A stretch of 8,474 bases of DNA from Actinomycetota bacterium (lineage in GTDB: Bacteria; Actinomycetota; Acidimicrobiia; Acidimicrobiales; Aldehydirespiratoraceae): contig JAAXHB010000173.1 in assembly GCA_012271125.1 (NCBI GenBank), positions 2,179 to 10,652 of the forward strand, read 5' to 3'. Position numbers and translations under genes: made by a program. Positions 1 to 6,893 of the stretch are shown one piece after another (positions within the stretch are counted from its first letter, which is position 1; each line of letters starts with the position of its first letter). The notes beneath the pieces are model-generated. The model was not told the DNA's origin. It did no database searches and saw only the letters and a program-made list of their open reading frames with translations.

Positions 1-964
1 AAGCCAGTAAATACACACCCGGAATTGCCAAGCCCGCAACCTGGCCCATCATCCCCAACACCGCTGATACAAACAAACCCAGCACCAACATGGGTGCTGG
101 GAGTTGACGCATCCTCAGCGACCCAGGATTGCGTACCAACATTTTCCTCTTCCATGCCCCATAACCGAAGTACTGGCTTGCCAACCCACGAAACGACGTG
201 CGCGGGTAATAATCAACAACTAAATCTGGATCAAACCAGATCAAATATCCCGCCTTGCGAAGCCTCCAGTTCAGTTCGTAATCCTGATTGCGTAACTGCA
301 TCTCGTTGTAACCACCAACAACGTCCAGTGCTTCTCGCGCAAACACTCCCAAGTAGACGGTGTCAACCGCACCTGCTTCACTGCCCCTGCGAAACGCAGC
401 CGGCCCAGTGCCAAAAGTTGAGCTCATCGCTGCAGCTATAGAAGCTGCCTTGCCCATGGTTCGGTCACTGATCGGACGTTGCACACCGCCAACATTTCCT
501 AATACGGCATTCCCTAATACGACATTCCCAAATGCGCCATTGCCAAGCACAGCACTGCCAAGCTCTGTATTCCCCGCTTCACCGTCCACACTTCTGCTTT
601 CACCGTCCACACCGCTACCCCCGAAACTTCGTAGCGCCGTGCTGACATAGTCCGACGGCACTCTTGACTGTGCGTCAACTCGTGCCACAAATCGCCCGAG
701 GCTGTGCTCAATCGCCAAGTTCAACCCGCTTGGAGTTGCCCCACTCGGATTGTCAACAACTTGAACTGCTAGCTGTCCCGCCAAAGCAGCAACAACCTTT
801 TGCAGCTCAGCCGCCGTGCTGTCTTTCGATGGTGCCAGAGCAACAATGACCTCAAGTTCTCCATCAAAGTCCTGCGCAGCTATTGCCTCAAGACACGCTC
901 TTATGTGGCCAGCGCATTCTCTAGCCGGAATTATGACCGATACATCAATTTCTGAGCCCACCAT
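1..964 (-). CDS. ExoA-like family 2 glycosyltransferase, C-terminus cut by window edge
   Basis: This frame is open from an ATG at 964 to the left edge (321 codons seen, no stop), so the C-terminus is missing. It starts MVGSEIDVSVIIPAREC, the usual beginning of a GT-A (GT2) fold. Conserved pieces follow in the order known for succinoglycan ExoA-type enzymes: VARVDAQSRVPSDY (about 93-106, with the DxD-equivalent RVDA), NVGG (157-160), FRRGSEAGAVDTVYLG (190-205), RNQDYELNWRLRKAG (225-239, with the QDYE catalytic-base motif), IWFDPDLVVDYYPR (242-255), and a hydrophobic tail from about 290 that looks like a membrane segment. The likely role is transfer of a sugar from a nucleotide donor onto a lipid-linked glycan at the inner membrane face. 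The start lies 11 bp after the stop of the upstream sugar transferase gene, so the two are probably cotranscribed; no clear ribosome binding site is visible. Residues about 115-156 are an extra low-complexity insertion made of tandem repeats. The exact donor and acceptor cannot be read from sequence. Confidence 0.9.
   Translation of the reverse strand, partial: MVGSEIDVSVIIPARECAGHIRACLEAIAAQDFDGELEVIVALAPSKDSTAAELQKVVAALAGQLAVQVVDNPSGATPSGLNLAIEHSLGRFVARVDAQSRVPSDYVSTALRSFGGSGVDGESRSVDGEAGNTELGSAVLGNGAFGNVVLGNAVLGNVGGVQRPISDRTMGKAASIAAAMSSTFGTGPAAFRRGSEAGAVDTVYLGVFAREALDVVGGYNEMQLRNQDYELNWRLRKAGYLIWFDPDLVVDYYPRTSFRGLASQYFGYGAWKRKMLVRNPGSLRMRQLPAPMLVLGLFVSAVLGMMGQVAGLAIPGVYLLA
497..571 (-). 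repeat. Five-unit 15-bp in-frame tandem repeat inside the ExoA-like gene
   Basis: Read on the minus strand, the units encode NTELG, SAVLG, NGAFG, NVVLG and NAVLG (residues 132-156), then run into the conserved NVGG. Every unit is 15 bp, most begin with aat and end with a Gly codon, and the copies have diverged. The pattern suggests old slippage-type duplication of the sequence just before NVGG, in a surface loop of the GT-A fold. Confidence 0.85.
569..610 (-). repeat. Two-unit 21-bp tandem repeat next to the 15-bp array
   Basis: The two units encode VDGESRS and VDGEAGN (residues 119-132). On the plus strand the 14-mer ttcaccgtccacac occurs twice, 21 bp apart. The array touches the five-unit 15-bp array, so the whole insertion in this glycosyltransferase is built from two different repeat periods. 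Confidence 0.75.
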
Positions 965-975
965 CGCTTAAGTTC

Positions 976-2397
976 TCAGCGGGCACTGCCGCGCAACATC
1001 ACCAACACGCTCTTAGCCATAATCGTCCAGTCCAGCACCGGCGACCAGTTGAACACGTATTGCAGGTCATGTCCCAACTTGTAAGCAGCATCGGTCTGAT
1101 AATGCGCCTGAGTTTGTGCCAGTCCGGTAATGCCAGGCGGTAGATCATGACGCTGGTCATAACCCGCAAGACGTGCCGACAGCTCACCCACAAGCTCAGG
1201 TCGCTCCGGCCTAGGCCCTACCACTGACATCGACCCACTCATAACATTCAAAAGTTGCGGCAACTCATCAATCCGACAGCGGCGCAGCCATCCCAAACCG
1301 CGCACAATCCGCGGATCATCCGCAGATGCCAACACTGCCTGTCCCTCAACTTCAGCGTCACGCAACATCGTTCGAAACTTCAACATCGTGAACTCACGTC
1401 CCAACTGCCCAACACGAACTTGCCTATATAAAACAGGCGATCCAGCACGCACTAGCACCCACACCCCAACCAACAACGCCACCGGCACCACAACCGGCGT
1501 CAAGACCAGCAGATAAAACAAATCCAACAACCGTTTGAAATGCAGCCGACAAGACGGCAAGGCTCTCGTCCGCAACGCCACAAACGGCATCCCACCAATT
1601 TGGCGTGTGCGCTGCAGTCCCATCAACGTGTCGGCCGCAGTGACTTGTCGATACACGCTCACCGAACGCCGTTCCAACTCCGCCAACGGATCTGGATAAA
1701 TCGCCGACAAAGGCTCATCAGAAACCAGCAACACATCGGTAGCACCAGCTTCTGCCACAGCACTCGCCAGAACTCCACGATCCAGTTGTCCCACAGCATG
1801 AGTCAACGACCCCGCCACCATGGCATCGGCACCTGACTCATCCAAATGTTGCAACGCCAACTGGGTGCTGGATTCACTGCCCACAAGCAAAATTCGCGGC
1901 TGCCCAAATCGCTGTGACCGTACACGCCGTGCCAAGTTTCGATTAGCAACCACCACCAGTGTCCCCAATACCGCTAAAGCAATCAAGTTGGCACGCGGCA
2001 TCAAATACCGACCAGTCAACAAGGCAACACTCGCATCCAACCCAACCGCAACCAACGTTAAAAACGTCGCCCGAGGAAGCCACGGCAGTCGTCCAAGTCG
2101 TTCCTCGTATTCGTATAAGCCACCGAAGTAGTAGACGACCATATGTATCGCCGTAGCAATGGCAAAACCCGCCAAATAATGCGATAGCTGATAGGTCGGC
2201 CAATCAAAACCAAAACGTACCAGCGTGATAGCCAACATCACCCCAAACAACGACACCGCATCGATCACATGTAGATAACGAAACCCCAACCGGCGACGCC
2301 TCGGCCCAGCCAGATTCATGTCGTCGGTCATGCCAGCGTTCATTTCGTTGCCCGCAGCACTCACCGCAACGCCCCTGGAACTCGAGCCAGGTTCCAT
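976..2397 (-). CDS. Polyprenyl-phosphate sugar-1-phosphate transferase (WbaP/WcaJ/CpsE-like)
   Basis: This 473-residue membrane enzyme probably starts polysaccharide synthesis by transferring a sugar phosphate from a UDP-sugar to undecaprenyl phosphate. The N-terminal half has several hydrophobic segments between about 40 and 150, then a nucleotide-binding-like domain (GQPRILLVGSESS, about 165-177), as in long polyprenyl glycosylphosphotransferases. The C-terminal catalytic domain is complete: KRLLDLFYLLVL followed by a hydrophobic stretch (288-318), SPVLYRQVRVGQLG (320-333), FTMLKFRTM (336-344), RIDELPQLLNVMSG with the Asp377-Glu378 dyad, MSVVGPRPERP (390-400) and PGITGLAQ (421-428). The length is normal for the family. 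The ATG at 2397 overlaps the end of the upstream gene by 37 bp. In-frame ATGs at 2343, 2331 and 2319 remove only the variable hydrophilic leader and are equally possible, since none has a convincing ribosome binding site. The sugar is unknown. Confidence 0.93.
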   Translation of the reverse strand: MEPGSSSRGVAVSAAGNEMNAGMTDDMNLAGPRRRRLGFRYLHVIDAVSLFGVMLAITLVRFGFDWPTYQLSHYLAGFAIATAIHMVVYYFGGLYEYEERLGRLPWLPRATFLTLVAVGLDASVALLTGRYLMPRANLIALAVLGTLVVVANRNLARRVRSQRFGQPRILLVGSESSTQLALQHLDESGADAMVAGSLTHAVGQLDRGVLASAVAEAGATDVLLVSDEPLSAIYPDPLAELERRSVSVYRQVTAADTLMGLQRTRQIGGMPFVALRTRALPSCRLHFKRLLDLFYLLVLTPVVVPVALLVGVWVLVRAGSPVLYRQVRVGQLGREFTMLKFRTMLRDAEVEGQAVLASADDPRIVRGLGWLRRCRIDELPQLLNVMSGSMSVVGPRPERPELVGELSARLAGYDQRHDLPPGITGLAQTQAHYQTDAAYKLGHDLQYVFNWSPVLDWTIMAKSVLVMLRGSAR

Positions 2398-4481
2398 ATC
2401 AGCACTGCCATACGCCCGCGACTCATCGGTTCATGCGGATGCAACAAAGTCGTGGTCGAATCCACAGGCGTGTAATCAGGACTAGACCAAATATCCCAAT
2501 CCAACACCCAGCGCAGTGCTTCCAAGTAATACGCCCCAACCTCAGCGTCATGAAACGGAATCGCTGACTTTCCGTCTGGTTCACCCGCGAAACGCCACAA
2601 AAACGCTGCTATCTGCGCATTAGTCAATTCAGCAAAAGGGCAAAACGAAGTTTCATCACAGCCAAGCGTGATCCCGTTAGACGCCATCCAAAGCACCGCG
2701 GTCGTGTAATACGAACCCGACTCAACGTCGTCGAAGGTAACCAGATTGTCAGGATTCGGCTCCGGCTCACCCGCGAACCGCCAAGCAAAGGTCGCGAACT
2801 GGCCACGGGTCAAGGAATCATGCGGTGAAAAGGTCGCATCTGGACTCCCTGGTGTGCCCGCGGTTCCAGTCGTTATGCCTCGCCTTGTCATCCATGCCAC
2901 AGCGTCGGCATACGGATCACCAACCATCACGTCAGAAAACAAACCCTCGACATAGCCGTCGTCGGTGTCATCATCAAGTTGGTGTTGATCAAAGTCGTAG
3001 AACAAGTCGTCATATAAGTCATCAACATCAGGATTGGTGTCACCGCCAACGTCGATAGGAATGTGTCCGGCCTCGCTAATCTTGGTCGAATAAAACGGAT
3101 CACACTCAGGGGTCGCACGGCAGCCATCTAACAGCGCTTTGTAATAGCGATACCCAAACGGCTCATCGTCAGAGTCCCGCACTTCCAACGTGCGCTCCGA
3201 GCCGACCAAAGTCACCAGCGCATTATCAATCCGCCCCGAAAGCGACGGATTGCTCACCCGAATCTCCTGCAGTTGCCCCACATCAAGATCAGCGCGGGTG
3301 TAATCAGCCAACCAGCGAGAGACATCCTCCACCGAATAACTGCGATACCACTCAAAAAAATCATTGCGTGCCACGCCGTTTTCTAAGTCCGCGTCAAACG
3401 GGTCCTCGCGCGCCACCAGATAAGGCAACGCAGTCGAAAATGAAACTTCCGACGCCGCTGTATATCCCCCATTCGACGTACTAAAAAACGCCGCAATCAC
3501 CCGATGCGCCGACTCAGGATCGTCGTCATTGATGGGATAGGTCAACACCATGTCAGCAGTGGAGTCCACAATTTCACGCCATGGAACATGCCTCTGGGCT
3601 TCCTTCTCCTGCTCCCAGCCTGTATAAGCCTGATCTGTAGTGGTGCTATACAAGTCAAACGGTCGCCCTGACCCCGACCGAGAATTCAGTCGAGCCGTTG
3701 CATAACTGCGTGACGCAATCGTCTGCGCGCGCACCGCCTCGGCGTTCCAACGCACCGGCATCTCCCGCAACCCATACAAGTACTGCTGCATGGTCATACC
3801 TGCCACCACCAAGCAATACTGTGCCAATGCCGCCACTCCGCAATTGCGAGCACCGGTCACCGCCGGCGTCAACTGAAACTGCCCGTAGGCATACCACTGC
3901 GTGCCATTTTCAGTGTTGGCAACCCGCACCGGCTCGTCAGGATTGAAGCTCACGGTTAGCAACGTCCCCGGACAAAATCCGCCGCACCAGTCAACATTGC
4001 TGGAGTTGATGTACCAGCCCCCATCACGGCGTCCAATTGTGAGCTGATTGCTTGTCGTGTCTAAGAAGTTGCCGTCCATACCGACAGTGAGCACGCCGGT
4101 AGGGGAGAAGACTGTCTCGCTATGCACCGCAATGCGCACATCAACGGATTCAGGCACCAACTCCGGTGACTGCTGCAAGGTCGTGCCCGGAAAGTAAAAG
4201 TCCAATATCTCTTGGTAGCTGTGGCCTGCGTCAGCACGTCCTCGCGCTCCGTATTGGCTCATCCCAACGCCGTGGCCGATGCCGGCACCTTTGAAATTGA
4301 AGAACCCATCGGTAGGTGTTTGAACAATTGTGATTCCATTTGGGGTGACATCTTGAGCTGCCGCCTCTTCTATTGACATAAACGACAACATGGGTGACGA
4401 CGACAATGACAGCATCGACAATGACTGCATCGACAACGACACCACAAGCAGCGCTAACCAAAGACGCTTTCTACCGGTCAT
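2361..4481 (-). CDS. Secreted SpoIID/LytB-domain protein with three SLH repeats
   Basis: This is a 706-residue exported protein, counting from the ATG at 4481; a GTG at 4493 would add four residues. MTGRKRLWLALLVV plus a long Ser/Leu/Met stretch and a possible AAA-QD cleavage near residue 42 make a signal peptide. GHGVGMSQYGARGRA (about 69-83) is followed by YLYGLREMPVRWNAEAVRAQ (about 235-254), whose REMP Glu (about 240) matches the catalytic Glu of SpoIID lytic transglycosylases. FFSTSNGGYTAASE and YLVAREDPFD (about 332-363) complete the domain. After an Asp-rich linker (about 481-509) come three SLH-like repeats (about 516-571, 582-634, 642-702) with TRGQFATFAWR, TNAQIAAFLWR and SRGRMAVLIWN. 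The eight cysteines form four close pairs (166/170, 214/223, 454/460, 608/614), as expected for disulfides outside the cell. The likely role is peptidoglycan cleavage or cell-wall binding while anchored through SLH domains. It sits inside the glycosyltransferase operon. Confidence 0.9.
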   Translation of the reverse strand: MTGRKRLWLALLVVSLSMQSLSMLSLSSSPMLSFMSIEEAAAQDVTPNGITIVQTPTDGFFNFKGAGIGHGVGMSQYGARGRADAGHSYQEILDFYFPGTTLQQSPELVPESVDVRIAVHSETVFSPTGVLTVGMDGNFLDTTSNQLTIGRRDGGWYINSSNVDWCGGFCPGTLLTVSFNPDEPVRVANTENGTQWYAYGQFQLTPAVTGARNCGVAALAQYCLVVAGMTMQQYLYGLREMPVRWNAEAVRAQTIASRSYATARLNSRSGSGRPFDLYSTTTDQAYTGWEQEKEAQRHVPWREIVDSTADMVLTYPINDDDPESAHRVIAAFFSTSNGGYTAASEVSFSTALPYLVAREDPFDADLENGVARNDFFEWYRSYSVEDVSRWLADYTRADLDVGQLQEIRVSNPSLSGRIDNALVTLVGSERTLEVRDSDDEPFGYRYYKALLDGCRATPECDPFYSTKISEAGHIPIDVGGDTNPDVDDLYDDLFYDFDQHQLDDDTDDGYVEGLFSDVMVGDPYADAVAWMTRRGITTGTAGTPGSPDATFSPHDSLTRGQFATFAWRFAGEPEPNPDNLVTFDDVESGSYYTTAVLWMASNGITLGCDETSFCPFAELTNAQIAAFLWRFAGEPDGKSAIPFHDAEVGAYYLEALRWVLDWDIWSSPDYTPVDSTTTLLHPHEPMSRGRMAVLIWNLARVPGALR
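2988..3023 (-). repeat. 12-bp-period repeat coding an Asp-rich linker
   Basis: Three diverged 12-bp units encode DDLY, DDLF and YDFD. They begin an acidic stretch that continues to DDDTDDG, between the SpoIID domain and the first SLH repeat. On the plus strand the units begin aagtcg, aagtcg and aagtca. The acidic residues might bind Ca2+ outside the cell, but no recognised Ca-binding motif is seen. Confidence 0.55.
4380..4439 (-). repeat. 15-bp-period repeat inside a signal peptide
   Basis: Three clear 15-bp units encode SLSMQ, SLSML and SLSSS; a degenerate fourth encodes PMLSF. The repeated core on the minus strand is ttgtcgatg. The array lengthens the hydrophobic/serine part of the signal peptide of the SpoIID/SLH protein to about 42 residues before the likely cleavage site. 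Confidence 0.75.
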
Positions 4482-4519
4482 GACGCGACCCACAGGGTCA
4501 CAAGTTTTTCAGAAAGCAT

Positions 4520-5434
4520 CTAACGGCGCAGACCAAGCCTTCTCAAGAGACGCTTACTTATCTGCCGAATGCTGCCAAGCAGTTTCAAAGTATTAACAGC
4601 CTTATACGAAGTGGTCCCGCCCAGCGCAAACCGTGCCTCAGCGATTCTTGACGCTGACCCTTTCGGCAAAATGACCCTTTGTCTATCCAACATGGCAATC
4701 ACACGCTCTCGAGCGACCTGCCATTCGTTATTACTGTGCTCGTTAAACGAGTTCCCATGGTCAAGGCGGCGGTAAATAGATGTGCGCTTAGGAATCGACA
4801 ACACCGGCATCTGACAAGCCGCCGACATCAAAAAATACCAGTCCTCAAGCACCGGCAAAGTCTCATCAAAACTGATATCTAGCTCACGGATGCGCTCCAA
4901 CGGATAAGCAAGCGTGCATATAGGGGTGCTGTTATCACAGAGGTGCTTCAGCAAGTCAAATGTGTCATCAAACACTCTCAGCAGTTCTGATGTAGCTCGC
5001 AGTGGTTCATAGCTACCATCGGTTGCCCAGTCCTGCACATGGCATTGCGCCCGCAAAATCACATGTGCTTGGTCATCTGACTTCTTCACTTCGGCATCCG
5101 TTTCTGCAAAGGTCGACAACCAATCTGGCTTCGCCAAATCATCGTCGTCCAAAAAACACAAGTAGTCCCCGTCGGCATTTTCAAACCCAAGGTTCAGCGG
5201 TGCTGCCCTGCCACTGCCTTCACACTGACACACCTCATATTCAAAACTCCACTCACCTAGCTGTTGTTCCACGTCCGCCAAGACACCGCCATCTCCGTGA
5301 ACCACCACGACCACACCAAAGTTGCTGTACTCCTGATCCTCAAGGGATTCCAGAGCTTGCCGTAGACCAGCCGGTCGTCGTCCCTGCGTTCGCACCACCA
5401 CACAAAACCTCGGTCCGGCCATTGACATCTCCAT
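4520..5434 (-). CDS. Family 2 glycosyltransferase (GT-A fold)
   Basis: This is a soluble-looking 304-residue GT2 enzyme. FCVVVRTQGRRPAGLRQALESL (about 10-31, in two pieces: the first strand and helix) begins the nucleotide-sugar binding fold. GDYLCFLDDDDLAKPDWL (about 89-106) carries the metal-binding DDDD motif, and LPVLEDWYFLM (about 193-203) carries the ED catalytic-base motif. A basic C-terminal tail (SKRLLRRLGLRR) may touch the membrane. No membrane segment or repeat insertion is visible. The ATG at 5434 shares its A with the TGA of the upstream gene (TGATG), which suggests translational coupling. A GTG at 5437 and ATGs at 5428 and 5422 are alternatives; the 5422 start has a GGAG six bases upstream and could be the true one. 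The SpoIID/SLH gene follows after about 40 bp. Donor and acceptor sugars are unknown. Confidence 0.9.
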   Translation of the reverse strand: MEMSMAGPRFCVVVRTQGRRPAGLRQALESLEDQEYSNFGVVVVVHGDGGVLADVEQQLGEWSFEYEVCQCEGSGRAAPLNLGFENADGDYLCFLDDDDLAKPDWLSTFAETDAEVKKSDDQAHVILRAQCHVQDWATDGSYEPLRATSELLRVFDDTFDLLKHLCDNSTPICTLAYPLERIRELDISFDETLPVLEDWYFLMSAACQMPVLSIPKRTSIYRRLDHGNSFNEHSNNEWQVARERVIAMLDRQRVILPKGSASRIAEARFALGGTTSYKAVNTLKLLGSIRQISKRLLRRLGLRR

Positions 5435-6849
5435 CACCTTAAAAGTCTCTGTTTCACGGCGCGAAAATACTTGCGCCGATACCGCCGTGACACGATTTCA
5501 GTTCCCCTGACTGGCCAACGGCCGGCTAAGTCAATCGGGTCAAGATGGTCGGCGTTCTTGCGCAAGTCGTGAGGGTTATCGGGTCGGAAATAAGCAGGGT
5601 GATACCAGGGGTCTTCCACCTCACTCCAACGTTTAACAAATGTCTTCCATTCCCAGCGTTCAATCATCGCTGCACGACTCGCTGACTCATGATGGGTAAG
5701 CACAGCATTTGGTTCCATCACCACGCGATGTCCTGCTTGTCTGACACGCAAGCAGTAGTCCACGTCGTTGTATGACAAGGGCATATCTGTCGACAGTCCA
5801 CGAAGTTCTTGAAACAGATCACGCCGGGTCAGCAAGCACGCTCCAGTAACCGAAATCACATCACGAGCCAAGTCAGCGTCATAACGAGCCAAGTCCTCGA
5901 CATCCCATCCCACAAACGGGTGAAGCGGCTTGCCCTGGTCCATAACCATCCCGCAATGTTGAATTCTTTGGGGTTGACTTTTCTTGGGCTGGATTCTTTT
6001 GGGCTGATTCTTGTTAGGTTGGATTTCGCCACTTGGATATAACAGCTGAGCACCCACAATGCCCAAATCCTCATCTTCAAAATGCGCCAACATGCGTCCC
6101 AACCAGTCTGTGTTGTCGGCACTCACATCGTCGTTCAACAACAACAAATACGCACCTTCACAAACGGCAGCTCCAGCATTGATTGCTGTCGAATAATTGA
6201 ACTCACCACCTCCTCTATAGAGCACTCGCGCATTGCTTGGCAATTCCAAGTCCTCAGCATTGCTCCGATATTCGTCACCGACCACAACAACAATCTCACG
6301 CACCGCAGGCGTCAACGCCTCAAGCATGGCAAGACATGTATTAATCAATCGTCCAGATTCAGCCCCTGCAGTGGGTATCACCACAGACACATCAGTTTGT
6401 TTGGAATAGTCCGGCTTTCGCCTAAACGTCCCATACCGGACACCTTCGGCAAGTTCAACTGGAGTCACATCCACTGCCGGCACCGATTGGTGACGAGACA
6501 AAATCATCGGCATGTGCAACACCTGACGTCTACCTGTAACCAGCTCCCACAGCGCAGCCACGAATAGCTCAGTCACGTTCGCTGAATTGCTGAACTCTGC
6601 AAGATCATTACTCAAAATCGCCGAGCGAACAATTAACGGCAAGAAACTACTCGGACATGACTGCGCCCGAGTCGGTGACCAAGCCGGTCTGGCAACACGC
6701 CGCCCAGCAACGATCAAATCGCCGTAGACAGCATCAGGTGAATACTGCGCCACAACCTTACGGATCTCGCCTAGAGCGTCGGGGTCAAATAAGCAATCAT
6801 CAGGCGCAAGCACCAGATAATTGTCAGCATCCTTACTATTTGGAGGCAA
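5434..6849 (-). CDS. Tandem-domain family 2 glycosyltransferase, first domain truncated at its N-terminus
   Basis: The 471-residue frame has two GT2 parts. The first keeps only the second half of a domain: YLVLAPDDCLFDPDAL (11-26), DAVYGD (39-44) and RPAWSPTR (54-61), matching the usual DD...DAxYxDE...KPxWSP region. The second domain is complete: DVSVVIPTAG (153-162), FNYSTAINAGAA (217-228), YLLLLNDDV (234-242), YPSGEIQ (271-277), VTGACLLTRRDLF (334-346), NDVDYCLRVRQAGHRV (361-376) and HHESASR. The start given is a TTG, because no ATG occurs in frame until about residue 113. The frame stays open and still looks homologous (NLGALAGLVATF) up to a TAG at 6892-6894, which overlaps the ATG of the divergent gene, so the original start seems lost. 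A 20-residue repeat insertion (278-297) separates GEIQ from HCGMV. The second domain may still work; whether the gene is expressed is uncertain. Confidence 0.82.
   Translation of the reverse strand: MPPNSKDADNYLVLAPDDCLFDPDALGEIRKVVAQYSPDAVYGDLIVAGRRVARPAWSPTRAQSCPSSFLPLIVRSAILSNDLAEFSNSANVTELFVAALWELVTGRRQVLHMPMILSRHQSVPAVDVTPVELAEGVRYGTFRRKPDYSKQTDVSVVIPTAGAESGRLINTCLAMLEALTPAVREIVVVVGDEYRSNAEDLELPSNARVLYRGGGEFNYSTAINAGAAVCEGAYLLLLNDDVSADNTDWLGRMLAHFEDEDLGIVGAQLLYPSGEIQPNKNQPKRIQPKKSQPQRIQHCGMVMDQGKPLHPFVGWDVEDLARYDADLARDVISVTGACLLTRRDLFQELRGLSTDMPLSYNDVDYCLRVRQAGHRVVMEPNAVLTHHESASRAAMIERWEWKTFVKRWSEVEDPWYHPAYFRPDNPHDLRKNADHLDPIDLAGRWPVRGTEIVSRRYRRKYFRAVKQRLLR
5959..6018 (-). repeat. 15-bp-period insertion splitting the GEIQ-H motif
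   Basis: The 60-bp insert encodes residues 278-297. Read with its flank, the units are IQPNK, NQPKR, IQPKK and SQPQR, then IQ followed by the native HCG. Each unit is 15 bp and the copies differ at several bases. The family normally reads GEIQH directly, so the insert can be placed to the residue. It is strongly basic (Lys/Arg-rich). Confidence 0.85.
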
Positions 6850-6893
6850 GAAAGTTGCTACAAGCCCAGCCAGAGCACCAAGATTAGACAGCT
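6850..6893. other. Divergent junction, probable rearrangement breakpoint
   Basis: Only 44 bp separate the leftward TTG start from the rightward ATG at 6894. On the minus strand these bases still read as glycosyltransferase sequence (NLGALAGLVATF) until a TAG formed across the ATG of the divergent gene. There is no room for two ordinary divergent promoters, and none is recognisable. A plus-strand TAG at 6885-6887, in frame with the GT4 gene, shows that its start cannot lie further upstream than the 6894 region. Confidence 0.6.

Noticed and set aside
497..571. Pentapeptide-repeat protein domain
   Set aside because: There are only five diverged units inside a GT2 fold, too few for a right-handed beta helix, and the usual central Leu/Phe pattern is only partly kept.
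25..650. Overlapping plus-strand frames, one with Pro-rich repeats (FPNTAFPNTTFPNAPLPS)
   Set aside because: The repeat is the complement of the 15-bp array in the ExoA-like gene, whose minus-strand frame has strong family motifs; the plus-strand reading has none.
4487..4509. Hairpin gaccc-aca-gggtc followed by a T tract on the plus strand
   Set aside because: The stem is only 5 bp, no plus-strand gene lies upstream for it to terminate, and in the minus direction the T tract is on the wrong side.
5002..5442. 146-residue plus-strand open frame opposite the 4520-5434 gene
   Set aside because: It is a His/Pro/Arg-rich shadow of a real glycosyltransferase gene with no domain of its own.
5959..6018. 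CRISPR-like or inserted mobile element
   Set aside because: The units are 15 bp, contiguous and diverged, with no spacers, inverted ends or transposase; local slippage explains them better.
6082..6567. 161-residue plus-strand open frame opposite the tandem GT2 gene
   Set aside because: It lies wholly antisense to a gene with clear GT2 motifs, has no recognisable domain, and is explained by the T-poor plus strand having few stops.
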